64,000 nt of DNA from Rubrivivax sp. (GTDB lineage: Bacteria; Pseudomonadota; Gammaproteobacteria; Burkholderiales; Burkholderiaceae_C): the NCBI GenBank assembly GCA_027491255.1, contig JAIXWM010000132.1, positions 32,084-96,083 of the forward strand, written 5' to 3'. Below, in pieces: positions 50,414 through 59,414 of this stretch; the first letter of the stretch is position 1, and every line of letters starts with the position of its first letter. A program made the position numbers and the translations under genes. The notes beneath the pieces are model-generated. The model ran no database searches and was not told the origin of the DNA. It was given only the letters and a program-made list of their open reading frames with translations.

Positions 50414-51428
50414 CCAGCCCTGCGCTCGTCTCTAGCCCCGCGCCGCAGCCGTAGGCCTGCAGCGCCGCGGCGAGCTGGCCGCGCACCGCCTGCGCCAGGC
50501 CCGCCGGCGAGACCACCGCACACTGGGCCCCATGGCGCAGCACGTCCATCACGAGCTCGGTCTCGTTCACGTAGGGCAGCTTCATCTCGAAGCGACCGTC
50601 GTCCAGGAAGCGCGTCTTCTGCCGCGGATGCCATTGCTCGCGGCTGACCCAGGCCGCAGCCTCGGCGCTGAACAGCAGGTGCGCCCACTGCGCCTGGGCG
50701 CCGGCGAAAATGCCGTAACCGGCGTCGAGCTCGGCCTCCACCACCTTGACGGAGACGTCGCGCGCGCGCGTCTCGAGCACGGCAGCGCGCTCGACGGCGT
50801 CGAGCGCGAAGCGCAACAGCCGCCCCCGTGCGTGACACCAGGCGTCCAGGTACCAGGTGTTGCGGTAGTGCACCAGGCGTTGCGGCGAGACCTCACGCTC
50901 GCTGACGGCACGGCGCCCGCGCGACTGGTAGCGCATGTGCACCTGCCGCCGGCGCACGAGCGCGTCGCCGAAGAGCTCGAACCACTTGCTCGGCACCGGC
51001 CGGCGCCCGACGCTGAAGACGCGCACACGCCGCATCAGCAGCGCCGCCTCTTTCTCGGACGAGCCGAGCATGCCTTGCAGACGCTCCAGCAAAGGCTGCA
51101 GGTGACGCGACAGCACACCGCCGTCGTCCAGCCCCTGGATCAGTTGGTGCATCGTCAAAAGGGCATGGATCTCGCGTTCGCTGAACCACACGCCCGGCAA
51201 CTCGTGCTGCACCGGCGTGCGGCTGCCGCCGGTCTGCGGCTGGAGCTTGTAGCCGCGCTCGAAGGCGTCCCAGACGATGGGCGCGTTCATGCGGTCACGC
51301 AGGTACTGCAGGTCGCGCTTGAGCGTGGCCGGCGAAACCTCGAGTTCGTCGAGCAGCGTCGAGAAGTCGACGCAGCCCCGGGACTTGATCAGTGTCTCGA
51401 TGCGGTAGAAGCGTTCAGCGCGTTCCAT
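50409..51428 (-). CDS. HTH/WYL-domain transcriptional regulator
   Basis: The 339-aa protein has an N-terminal HTH (MERAERFYRIETLIKSRG; FSTLLDELEVSPATLKRDLQ) and a WYL domain (about 140-230; VSPQRLVHYRNTWYLDAWCH with the W-Y-L motif, then RLLRFALDAVERA), plus a WCX C-terminal extension. WYL regulators sense ligands or nucleic acids and control DNA-damage or defence-type genes. No clear target is adjacent. Its stop lies within the tandem CTGAG motif of repeat copy C. Confidence 0.92.
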   Translation of the reverse strand: MERAERFYRIETLIKSRGCVDFSTLLDELEVSPATLKRDLQYLRDRMNAPIVWDAFERGYKLQPQTGGSRTPVQHELPGVWFSEREIHALLTMHQLIQGLDDGGVLSRHLQPLLERLQGMLGSSEKEAALLMRRVRVFSVGRRPVPSKWFELFGDALVRRRQVHMRYQSRGRRAVSEREVSPQRLVHYRNTWYLDAWCHARGRLLRFALDAVERAAVLETRARDVSVKVVEAELDAGYGIFAGAQAQWAHLLFSAEAAAWVSREQWHPRQKTRFLDDGRFEMKLPYVNETELVMDVLRHGAQCAVVSPAGLAQAVRGQLAAALQAYGCGAGLETSAGLD

Positions 51429-51577
51429 GCAAGCTCCAAGCAGCCGGCGGTGACACGCGCGATAATCAGTGCTTCGGCGCCTCGTGCGCCCCGCTGCTGC
51501 CTGAAACGCCAAGAAGCGAAGGGCTGTCGCCTCCCGCGGGCCCACGCCCTTCGTAGCATACCTTCCGGAACGCACCG

Positions 51578-51814
51578 ATGGCCAAGACCCCACCCAAGAC
51601 CACCGTCTCCAGCGAAGGCCTGCGCTACCACTCCAAGGTACCGGGCTCGCCCTTCGTGGCCACTGGCCATTTCGGCGCCGCCACGATGTCCTGCTTCCTG
51701 TGCGGCAAGCACCGCCCGCGGGCGCAACTGAAGTCGCGCAAGCTGATGGGCAAGACGCATTTCGTCTGCGCCCCCTCATGCAAGGAACTCGAGGCGACGC
51801 TGACCGCGCGCTGA
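51578..51814 (+). CDS. Small Cys-containing protein, function unknown
   Basis: The 78-aa protein has a central CFLCGKH and a later CAPSC, spaced like a small zinc-ribbon or treble-clef knuckle, with basic residues between (RPRAQLKSRKLMGK). It is preceded by a weak ribosome site (GGAAC). Divergent from the WYL gene, it could be controlled by it. I do not recognise the family. Confidence 0.65.
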   Translation: MAKTPPKTTVSSEGLRYHSKVPGSPFVATGHFGAATMSCFLCGKHRPRAQLKSRKLMGKTHFVCAPSCKELEATLTAR

Positions 51815-52032
51815 GGCTGAGGGTTCTGCCAGGATCTGCAGGGATCCGCCCGCCCTGGCGCTCTAAACGCTCTAAAGTCAGCGAATGACCGGGATCACCC
51901 GGTCGTGCCTCGCATGCCGACGCCAGGACGCAGCGCATCGGCGCTCATTCGCCGCCCCCCCTGCGGGCGCCGGCACGGTCCGTCCAGGCTCGAACGCTCT
52001 CGCCACGGTCGTGCGGCGAGCCCCTTGCGCAG

Positions 52033-52992
52033 TCAGTCGGGCAGCGGGCGCGCCAGATAGACGCCCTCGCGCCCGGGTATCGGTTCGCGTGCGGGCATCA
52101 GGATCGTGCAAGTCGGACACGGCGAGCGGATCTCCTCGTCGCCGTCGATGGCGATGAGCTCGCCCTCGTCGAAAGTCTCGAAGCCGACGACGGGCCGGAC
52201 GAAGCGGAACTCGGGCGTGCGCACGACCACCGTGCGCAGCAGTTCCACCCGGGTCTGCACCACCCCGCGCGCGCCGGGCGAGGGTCCGCGATCGATCATG
52301 CCGAAGTGGGCCAGGAAGTCCAGCGTCACCTCGGTGGCAAGTTCCGCCGTGGCGCGCAGGAAGTGCTGGCCGCATTCGGCCACGAGGGCCACCCCGCCCT
52401 CGCCTTCGGCGCCTTCCTCCACGCCATGAGCGCCATGCTGGATCAGCGGCACCCCGGAACCCAAGCCCGAGGGCATCACCAGGTGAATGGCAGGCTGGCC
52501 GATGGCGCGGGCCACCCGCGCATTGGGTGAACGACGCGGGTAAACCCAGAAGGGCTGGACCGCCTGGCTCGTGGAGTGCAGGTCCAGGATGTGGTCGGCT
52601 TCCAGCACCGCCGGACGCATCGCACGCGCCCGGCGCAGTTCCGGGCTGTCCTCGGGCCCGTCCAGCCACTGCGGCGACCAGATCCGGTTCATGTTGTGCA
52701 CGAGCTGACGGCTGTCGAAAGGTCGCGCCGGGTCGAAACTCTCGTAGGCCTCGACGTTCGCGAAGCTCACCGTCAGCGTGCCGCACAGCGGGCGCACGCC
52801 GGTGTCGAGCAGATGCGTGGCGGCCACCATGCCGCAGAACTCGTTGCCGTGCGTGAGCGCATTGACCAGCACATGGGGGCCAGGACGCCCTGAATCGAAA
52901 CGGTGCACGTAATCGATGCCCGTATTGCCGCGCCGGTAAGGCGCAAGGTCTCGCGGAACGATCTGTATCTCGGGCAGGCTCGGCTGAAGCAT
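52033..52992 (-). CDS. Succinylglutamate desuccinylase/aspartoacylase (AstE/AspA) family Zn-hydrolase
   Basis: ATG at 52992 gives a 319-aa protein with the Zn ligands in NALTHGNEFCGMVAA (His, Glu) and the third His in ILDLHSTSQAV. The substrate Arg is in HNMNRIWSPQW, and the C-terminal catalytic Glu is in LVAECGQHF. Family members remove acyl groups from amino acids. The substrate here is not defined by context. The frame is open upstream to 53097 without a better start. Confidence 0.88.
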   Translation of the reverse strand: MLQPSLPEIQIVPRDLAPYRRGNTGIDYVHRFDSGRPGPHVLVNALTHGNEFCGMVAATHLLDTGVRPLCGTLTVSFANVEAYESFDPARPFDSRQLVHNMNRIWSPQWLDGPEDSPELRRARAMRPAVLEADHILDLHSTSQAVQPFWVYPRRSPNARVARAIGQPAIHLVMPSGLGSGVPLIQHGAHGVEEGAEGEGGVALVAECGQHFLRATAELATEVTLDFLAHFGMIDRGPSPGARGVVQTRVELLRTVVVRTPEFRFVRPVVGFETFDEGELIAIDGDEEIRSPCPTCTILMPAREPIPGREGVYLARPLPD

Positions 52993-53331
52993 GCATCGAT
53001 TGTGACAGCCGACCACGGCACCCGACGGTTCCGACGATGCGGGACGCAGGCTCGAAAGTGCACTTGAAACTGGACTGATTTCGCGCCTCATAATCACGCG
53101 ATTACGCCGTGGTTCGCTGCGGCATCATCCGTTTCGATCTTTGGAGCATGAATTTCATCTGGCGACGAAACTGTCCAGCCATCGGCTGCGGGCGGTCGCT
53201 TGTGTGACGAAGAGTTCCGAGATCGTTTTGTGTGAGCCGGTGCGGCACCGCAGCGGGACGGCGGCGTCATTCTTCGTCGTGTCGACGGCGGCAACGACCC
53301 GGCCCCGAACTGCGCAAACCAAGCTGCCACG
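52993..53331. other. Intergenic region before the chemotaxis cluster
   Basis: This 339-bp region between the AstE-like gene (minus) and the first cheY (plus) presumably holds the che promoter. Local AT enrichment lies at 53085-53105 and 53125-53160. I could not recognise a sigma-28 (FliA) promoter with confidence and see no coding signal. Confidence 0.4.
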
Positions 53332-53694
53332 ATGAAGATCCTGATTGCCGACGACAGCCGCGCCATGCGCCAGGTGGTGGCGTTCATGCTGCGCGAGGCC
53401 GGCTACCGCGGCCACACGATCATCGAGGCGAGTGACGGAGCCCAGGCGCTGGAGCTTGCGAAAAGTCAAGGGCCGGACCTGATCATCTCGGACTGGAACA
53501 TGCCGAACATGACCGGGATCGAGTTCCTGGCGAAGCTTCGCGAGGACGGTATCGCCACACCGTTCGGGTTCGTCACCACCGAGGTCAGCCCCGAGATGCG
53601 AAACCTCGCAACCAGCACTGGCGCAGCCTTCCTGATCGGCAAGCCCTTCACCGCCACCGACTTCCAGGTCGCCCTGGACGCCTGTCTGCCCTGA
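53332..53694 (+). CDS. cheY: CheY-like single-domain response regulator (first copy)
   Basis: The 120-aa receiver has the acid pair Asp7-Asp8, phosphoacceptor Asp54 (LIISDWNMPNM), Thr82 and Lys104 (LIGKPF). WNMPNMTG is the CheY-type loop. It carries phosphate from CheA to the flagellar switch or acts as a phosphate sink beside the second CheY at 56544. It begins the che cluster, with a CheX-like phosphatase gene 14 bp after it. Confidence 0.92.
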   Translation: MKILIADDSRAMRQVVAFMLREAGYRGHTIIEASDGAQALELAKSQGPDLIISDWNMPNMTGIEFLAKLREDGIATPFGFVTTEVSPEMRNLATSTGAAFLIGKPFTATDFQVALDACLP

Positions 53695-53708
53695 CCAAGG
53701 AGAGCCCC

Positions 53709-54173
53709 ATGGCGAAGATCGCCAGCGCACAGGAATTCGCCAAGGCACTTTCCGTCCTGCTTCGGCGCGACGTCAAGGTCAAACCCGCGGCAGCACCTCC
53801 ACCGGCCGCGCGCTTGAAATTCGGCGGCCTCTACAAGCACGGCAACGGTGCAGTGCTGGGTTCGGTGATGGGCGACATCGGGTTCGCGGCGCGCTCGGGA
53901 GCGGCGCTGTCGATGATCCCTGCCGACGTCGCCGCCGAGCAGATCCGCGCCGACGCGCTCGACGAGGTGCTGCGCGAGAACTTCGCGGAGGTTCTCAACG
54001 TGTTGTCCAGGGCCTTCGTCGCCGAGGGCGATGGCCGGGTCACGCTCCAGACAGCCGTGTTCCCGCCGCAGACGATCCCCGAGCAGGCTGCGCCCGCCAA
54101 GTCCAGTGCAAGCTTCGACGTCGAAATTGCCGGCTACGGCAACGGGGCGGTGACCTTGCGCGTGCTGGGATGA
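53709..54173 (+). CDS. CheX/CheC-like chemotaxis phosphatase
   Basis: ATG at 53709 follows AAGGAGAG. The 154-aa protein has the CheC/CheX-type helix with the Glu-x-x-Asn pair (LRENFAEVLNVLSRAFV). Beta segments (LGSVMGDIGFAARSGAAL; SFDVEIAGYGNGAVTLRVLG) fit the same fold. CheX dephosphorylates CheY-P. Being next to a cheY it may act on that copy. Assignment rests on the motif and context. Confidence 0.68.
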   Translation: MAKIASAQEFAKALSVLLRRDVKVKPAAAPPPAARLKFGGLYKHGNGAVLGSVMGDIGFAARSGAALSMIPADVAAEQIRADALDEVLRENFAEVLNVLSRAFVAEGDGRVTLQTAVFPPQTIPEQAAPAKSSASFDVEIAGYGNGAVTLRVLG

Positions 54174-54180
54174 CACAGCC

Positions 54181-54669
54181 ATGGGCGACCCGCAGCGGGC
54201 CGATGATCCATGTGCGGCGACGGTGGAGTCGCCATCAGGCTCGGCGCCGGCGGAGTCGATCTCAGGGCAGATCGCGCGCGCCCAACTTCTGCTGGGATCG
54301 TCGCTCGCACAGCTGCGCGAATCCTTCATGGCCCTGGCCAACAGCAACGCAGCCGCGCTCGACACAGAGCACGGCCGGCAGCAATTCGAACGCGCCGTGA
54401 TCGCCCTGCAGTCCGAGGACACCGTCGGTCAACTGCTCACCTTGACCGGGCGGCGGGCCGAGGACCTGGAGCGCACCCTCGAGCGTGCACGCGTCCTGAT
54501 AAGCGAAATCCTGGCCGACCCGGATGGCGGCGCGATGCCGCAGGCGCGCCAGGCGCACCGCGATGAACGGCTGGCCGCGCTGTTGGCGCTCCTGGACCCG
54601 GCCGATTCGGGCGCGTCGCCCACTGTGCGCCAGCACTGCGTGAGCCCCGGAACACTGCAGCTTTTCTGA
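54181..54669 (+). CDS. Small helical chemotaxis-cluster protein, possible CheZ-like
   Basis: The 162-aa mostly helical protein lies between the CheX-like gene and the mcp. The segment ALQSEDTVGQLLTLTGRR carries a Q-x-x-D-x-x-x-Q pattern like the active helix of CheZ, and ends in a charged helix (EDLERTLERARVLISEIL). It is too short for classical CheZ (about 210 aa), and the usual C-terminal CheY-binding peptide is not evident. Function is not established. Confidence 0.55.
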   Translation: MGDPQRADDPCAATVESPSGSAPAESISGQIARAQLLLGSSLAQLRESFMALANSNAAALDTEHGRQQFERAVIALQSEDTVGQLLTLTGRRAEDLERTLERARVLISEILADPDGGAMPQARQAHRDERLAALLALLDPADSGASPTVRQHCVSPGTLQLF

Positions 54670-54681
54670 AGAGGACCCGCC

Positions 54682-56529
54682 TTGAAACTCAATCAATTCA
54701 GCATCGGCGGCCGCCTGGCCACCACGTTCGGCCTGGTCGTGCTGATCACAGCAAGCCTGGCGATCGTGGCGACGTTGCTGGTGGAGTCCATCAAGCGCGA
54801 CATCCAGCACGAGGCCGAGGTGCTCGACCGCCGCGAACTGCTCGCCACCGAGTGGATCGCAGACATCCGCCTGCACCAGGAACGCATCGGCGGCGCGCTC
54901 CACAGCAGTGATGCCCAGTATCTCGAAGCCATGCAGCGCAAGGTGACCGAGACCAGCGAGCGCATCAGCGCGACGGCGCGCCAGCTCGCCGCCTTGACCG
55001 AGAACGCGCAATTGCGCGTCCAGCTCGATGCGGTGGCACGCGCGCGGTCGGCCTATTCGGCCAAGGCCCAGACTTTGATCACAGCGCGCATCGTTGGCGC
55101 CGAACTCGATGTGAATGCATCGGGCGAACTGGAACTGCTGTCCAAGGCCTACTTCAAGGCACTGGACGACTTCCTCGCCGGCATGAAGGCCGATTCGGCC
55201 AAGAGCGAGGAGCACACCAGACAGACTGCCATCGCCGGCCAGTGGCTGCTCGGCGCCGGCGGCCTCCTTGCCGTCGTGCTCGGAACGCTGTCGTCGGTCC
55301 TGATTTCGCGCTCGATCGTGGTGCCGCTGGCACAAGCGGTGAAGCAGGCTGAAGCGATCAGCGCCGGCGACCTCTCGCGCGATCTGCCTGCAGAGGGCAA
55401 GGACGAGACCGCGCGGCTGCTGGGTGCACTCGGCCAGATGCGCACCAACCTCGCCCAACTCGTCGGGGAGGTGCGGCGCAATGCCGAATCCGTGGCCACG
55501 GCCAGCCACGAGATCTCCGCGGGCGCCAACGACCTGTCGGCGCGCACGGAACAGCAGGCGTCGGGGCTGGAGCAGACGGCAGCGTCGATGGAGGAGCTGA
55601 AGTCCACGGTGCGTCAGAACGCCGACAACGCGCAGCAGGGCAACCAGTTGGCCCGGCAGGCATCGAAGGTGGCGGCCGAGGGCGGCGAGGTCGTGGGCCG
55701 CGTGGTCGAGACCATGAAGGGCATCAACGACAGCTCGCGCCGGATCGCCGACATCATCACCGTGATCGATGGCATCGCTTTCCAGACCAACATCCTTGCT
55801 CTCAACGCCGCGGTCGAGGCCGCCCGGGCCGGGGAACAGGGACGCGGGTTCGCGGTGGTCGCCAGCGAGGTTCGCTCGCTGGCGCAACGCAGCGCCGAAG
55901 CGGCCAAGGAGATCAAGTCGCTGATCACCGCCAGCGTCGAGCAGGTGGGTCAAGGCAGCGCCCTGGTCGACCGCGCAGGTTCGAAGATGCAGGATGTGGT
56001 GGACTCGATCCGCCGGGTCACCGACATCATGAGCGAGATCAGCGCTGCCAGCAACGAGCAGGCCATCGGGGTGTCGCAGGTGAGCGAGGCGATCGCGCAG
56101 ATGGACCAGAACACGCAGCAGAACGCAGGTCTCGTCGAGGAATCGGCAGCTTCGGCCGAGGTGCTCAGGAAGCAGGCGGAGGAGATGGTGCGCACCGTCT
56201 CCGTGTTCCGTCTCGAAGGCGGCACGGGTCCGGGTCGTGATCCCAGGCCGGCCGCGCCGCCGGCGAAGGCCCGCACCGGCACTCGACCGGTGCAAGCGGG
56301 TCCTGCGCACGCGTCGCGAAGGGCCGGGGCCCCGGCGTCGTCGAGACCGTCAGCCCCCAGGCACGCCATCCCCGCTGCATCGCCCACCGCGGCGCGCGCG
56401 CCGATGCCCGAGCCTGGGACACGGCAGGCGCCTTCCGCTGCCACATCCGAGGACTCCGCGGCACCCGCGGCCCGATCAACAGCCACCGCCGCCCCCACGG
56501 CCGCGGCGGGCGACTGGGAAAGCTTCTGA
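54682..56529 (+). CDS. Methyl-accepting chemotaxis protein with CheR-docking pentapeptide
   Basis: The start is TTG 54682, six bases after GAGGA. The 615-aa receptor has TM1 (about 12-35), a helical four-helix-bundle sensor, TM2 (about 186-210), a HAMP domain and the signalling region with the hairpin tip [21 protein letters not shown] long Pro/Ala tail ends in DWESF. That peptide matches the xWxxF pentapeptide that tethers CheR and CheB in enterobacterial receptors. It is located just before cheY-cheA and is the likely main receptor of this cluster. Confidence 0.93.
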   Translation: MKLNQFSIGGRLATTFGLVVLITASLAIVATLLVESIKRDIQHEAEVLDRRELLATEWIADIRLHQERIGGALHSSDAQYLEAMQRKVTETSERISATARQLAALTENAQLRVQLDAVARARSAYSAKAQTLITARIVGAELDVNASGELELLSKAYFKALDDFLAGMKADSAKSEEHTRQTAIAGQWLLGAGGLLAVVLGTLSSVLISRSIVVPLAQAVKQAEAISAGDLSRDLPAEGKDETARLLGALGQMRTNLAQLVGEVRRNAESVATASHEISAGANDLSARTEQQASGLEQTAASMEELKSTVRQNADNAQQGNQLARQASKVAAEGGEVVGRVVETMKGINDSSRRIADIITVIDGIAFQTNILALNAAVEAARAGEQGRGFAVVASEVRSLAQRSAEAAKEIKSLITASVEQVGQGSALVDRAGSKMQDVVDSIRRVTDIMSEISAASNEQAIGVSQVSEAIAQMDQNTQQNAGLVEESAASAEVLRKQAEEMVRTVSVFRLEGGTGPGRDPRPAAPPAKARTGTRPVQAGPAHASRRAGAPASSRPSAPRHAIPAASPTAARAPMPEPGTRQAPSAATSEDSAAPAARSTATAAPTAAAGDWESF

Positions 56530-56543
56530 GCGAGACACCCCAC

Positions 56544-56909
56544 ATGACAAAGGTCGTTCTCACCGTCGATGACTCACCGTCCATCCGCAAGATGGTGGCG
56601 ATGACGCTGCGCATGGGTGGCTACGAGGTCCTGGAGGCCGCAGATGGCCTCGATGGGCTGGAGGTGGCGCTGGGTCACGAGGTGGACCTGGTGATCACGG
56701 ACCAGAACATGCCCAACATGGACGGGCTGACGTTGACGCGGCAGTTGCGCGCGCACCCGCGCTTCGAGCACGCGCCCATCCTGATGCTGACCACCGAGTC
56801 GAGCGCGGAGATGAAGGCGCAAGGCAAGGCGGCCGGCTTGACGGGCTGGATGGTCAAGCCTTTCGATCCGCAGACGCTGCTGGGCGTCGTCGGCCGGCTG
56901 CTGACCTGA
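56544..56909 (+). CDS. cheY: CheY-like response regulator (second copy)
   Basis: The 121-aa receiver has Asp9-Asp10, phosphoacceptor Asp53 (VITDQNMPNMDG), Thr83 and Lys105 (MVKPFDPQTL). The sequence differs clearly from the first copy, so the two have probably split roles. It sits 14 bp after the mcp and 16 bp before cheA. Confidence 0.93.
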   Translation: MTKVVLTVDDSPSIRKMVAMTLRMGGYEVLEAADGLDGLEVALGHEVDLVITDQNMPNMDGLTLTRQLRAHPRFEHAPILMLTTESSAEMKAQGKAAGLTGWMVKPFDPQTLLGVVGRLLT

Positions 56910-56925
56910 ACCCGGAGCGCGCGCG

Positions 56926-58752
56926 ATGGACCTGGACATGAGCCAGTTCACGGCGATCTTCGTCGAGGAGGCGCAAGAGCACCTCGCGGCGATGGAAGCG
57001 CAATTGCTCGCCATCCAGATCGGGTCTGTGTCGAAGACCGAGCTCAATGAGATCTTCCGCGCTGCGCACTCGATCAAGGGCGGGTCGGCGACCTTCGGCC
57101 TGGGCGACGTGACCGGGGTGGCGCACGAGCTCGAGTCCCTGCTCGATCGCCTGCGCAACGGCGAACTCGCCCTCACGCGCGAGATGGTCGACGCGCTGCT
57201 GAAGGCGCGGGACGTGATCGTCCAGATGATCGCCGCCTTCGAGGGCAAGGGCAGTGTCGACGCCGACGAGGTGACCGGCGTGTGCGCAGCACTGCGCAGA
57301 CTGGCTGGCGCATCGCTCCCGCAGCCCGCTGCCGAACCGCCGCCGCGCCAAACGACACCCACGCCGGCGTCGGCACCCAGGCCGGCATCGACCCGGCACG
57401 CGGCGCCTGCCGCCAGCGCAACCGCAGCCAGCGCCGCAGTGGGGGAGCCCGCCAACCCGCCGCTGCCACCGGGGGAGGGAGTCGCCTTCGGCTTCTTCGA
57501 CGGCGCACCGGCGTCCCCCTCTCCCCAGGCGCCAGCGCGCTCCACAAGTCCGTCCTTCGAGTCGAGTTCGATACGGGTCAGTGTCGAGAAGGTCGACCAG
57601 ATCATCAACCTGGTCGGCGAACTGGTGATCACCCAGGCCATGCTGGTCCAGACGGCGGCCAGCGGCAACGTCAGGCTGCACGAGCGGCTGAGCCTGAGTC
57701 TCGCCCAGCTGGACCGCAACACGCGCGACCTGCAGGAAGCGGCGATGTCCATCAGGATGCTGCCGATCTCGACGGTCTTCAACCGCTTTCCACGGGTGGT
57801 GCGCGACCTCGCAGCGCGGCTTGGCAAGCAGGTGGAGTTGAGGCTTGCCGGTGAGACCACGGAACTCGACAAGGGACTGATCGAGAAGATCAGCGATCCA
57901 CTCACCCATCTGGTCCGCAACAGCCTCGACCACGGCATCGAGACGCCCGCCGAGCGCGTGGCCCGCGGCAAGAACGCGATGGGGCTGGTCACGCTGAGCG
58001 CCTCGCACCAGGGTGGCAACATCGTGATCGAAGTCGGGGACGACGGCCGTGGACTCGATCGCGAGCGCATCCTGGCCAAGGCGCGGGAGCGCGGCCTCGC
58101 CGTGCCGGACAACCCGCATGACGAGGAGGTCTGGGCGCTGATCTTCGAGCCCGGCTTTTCCACCGCCGCAGAAGTGACCGATGTGTCTGGTCGCGGCGTA
58201 GGCATGGACGTCGTGCGCAGCAACATCGTCGCCCTGGGCGGCAGAGTGGAGATCCACAGCGAGGCTGGTGTCGGCACCCGCATGACCGTGCGCCTGCCGC
58301 TGACCTTGGCCATCCTGGACGGCTTGTCGGTCTCCTGCGGGGAGGAGGTGTTCATCCTGCCCCTGAACAGCATCGTCGAATCCTTGCGACCTTCGCCTGA
58401 GGCGGTGAAGACGGTCACCGGGCGCGGACGCGTGGTGCCGATACGCGGGGAGTACCTGCCCGTGGTCTCGCTGGCCGAGATGATGGGCATCGAGGCACGC
58501 GTGAGTGCTGAAAGCGACGGCATCCTCGTCGTCGTGGAGACCGGGCAGCGCCGATTGGCGCTGTTCGTCGACGCGCTACTGGGACAGCACCAGGTCGTGA
58601 TCAAGAGCCTGGAGCGGAACTTCCGCAAGGTTTCCGGCGTGTCGGGAGCGACCATCATGGGTGACGGGCGGGTCGCGCTGATCCTCGATGCCGCGGGCCT
58701 GGCACGGATGGCCGCGCCGCGCGCGCCCGAACCCACGATCAACAAGGCCTGA
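56926..58752 (+). CDS. cheA: Chemotaxis histidine kinase CheA
   Basis: The 608-aa kinase has an Hpt domain with the phospho-His in FRAAHSIKGGSATFG. A Pro/Ala linker (about 115-210) replaces a recognisable P2 domain. The dimerisation domain, the ATPase (LVRNSLDHGIE; VGDDGRGLDRE; DVSGRGVGMDVV) and a C-terminal CheW-like domain (LSVSCGEEVFILPLNSIVES) follow. Its stop is at once followed by repeat copy D, which separates it from cheW. Confidence 0.95.
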   Translation: MDLDMSQFTAIFVEEAQEHLAAMEAQLLAIQIGSVSKTELNEIFRAAHSIKGGSATFGLGDVTGVAHELESLLDRLRNGELALTREMVDALLKARDVIVQMIAAFEGKGSVDADEVTGVCAALRRLAGASLPQPAAEPPPRQTTPTPASAPRPASTRHAAPAASATAASAAVGEPANPPLPPGEGVAFGFFDGAPASPSPQAPARSTSPSFESSSIRVSVEKVDQIINLVGELVITQAMLVQTAASGNVRLHERLSLSLAQLDRNTRDLQEAAMSIRMLPISTVFNRFPRVVRDLAARLGKQVELRLAGETTELDKGLIEKISDPLTHLVRNSLDHGIETPAERVARGKNAMGLVTLSASHQGGNIVIEVGDDGRGLDRERILAKARERGLAVPDNPHDEEVWALIFEPGFSTAAEVTDVSGRGVGMDVVRSNIVALGGRVEIHSEAGVGTRMTVRLPLTLAILDGLSVSCGEEVFILPLNSIVESLRPSPEAVKTVTGRGRVVPIRGEYLPVVSLAEMMGIEARVSAESDGILVVVETGQRRLALFVDALLGQHQVVIKSLERNFRKVSGVSGATIMGDGRVALILDAAGLARMAAPRAPEPTINKA

Positions 58753-58910
58753 GAGGCTGAGAGTCATTCCCCCATGCCCGCCTTGCTCGCCCAAACCCCC
58801 TGGCTCATCGTTGCAAATCCTCGCCATCGCCCGGGCCATGGCGGTGGTCTGCGCCTCGATCCAGGGCGCTTGGACGCGCCTTTCGGGCACGGCGGGAAAC
58901 TCTCAGCCTC
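58753..58910 (+). repeat. 160-bp 3'-end-associated repeat, copy D, with perfect 12-bp terminal inverted repeats
   Basis: The ends GAGGCTGAGAGT (58753-58764) and ACTCTCAGCCTC (58899-58910) are perfect complements. The 158-bp element begins immediately after the cheA stop. Its interior is about 90% identical to copy B and is recognisable in A and C. It lies inside the che operon, so transcripts of cheA-cheW would carry it as a folded element. Confidence 0.9.
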
Positions 58911-58943
58911 CGAGTCCAGGACGCACTGCCGCCGGAGTAGCCC

Positions 58944-59414
58944 ATGACGGACCAGACGACCACCGCAGCCACCCCCAGCCCGCCGCTGGTCGACAGCGAG
59001 CTGCTGACTTTCATGCTCGGGAACGAGCACTACGCCATCGACATCCTGAAAGTCCAGGAGATACGCCGCTACGAGGCCGTGACACGCATCGCCGGCGCCC
59101 CCGAACACCTCAAGGGTGTGATCAACCTGCGCGGCAACATCGTTCCCATCGTGGACATGCGCATCCGCTTCGGCCTGCCGCATGCAGAGTACGGCCACTT
59201 CACGGTGGTCATCATCCTGAATGTCGGGCACCGAGTCATCGGCATCGTCGTCGACGGCGTGTCGGACGTGGTTCGCCTGAGGCCCGGGCAGGTGCAGCCC
59301 GGGCCCGCCATGGCCGCGATCGACGGAAGCTGCATCACAGGACTGGGCACGCTCGACGACCGCATGCTCATCCTGCTGGACATCGACGCGCTCCTGTCGA
59401 GCATCGACCACTGA
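58944..59414 (+). CDS. cheW: Chemotaxis coupling protein CheW
   Basis: The 156-aa protein has a single CheW domain: LLTFMLGNEHYAIDILKVQE, AGAPEHLKGVINLRGNIVPI and VVDGVSDVVRLRPGQVQPGP, the last segment lining the receptor/kinase contact. Couples receptors to CheA. Its stop is directly followed by the cheR ATG. Confidence 0.95.
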   Translation: MTDQTTTAATPSPPLVDSELLTFMLGNEHYAIDILKVQEIRRYEAVTRIAGAPEHLKGVINLRGNIVPIVDMRIRFGLPHAEYGHFTVVIILNVGHRVIGIVVDGVSDVVRLRPGQVQPGPAMAAIDGSCITGLGTLDDRMLILLDIDALLSSIDH

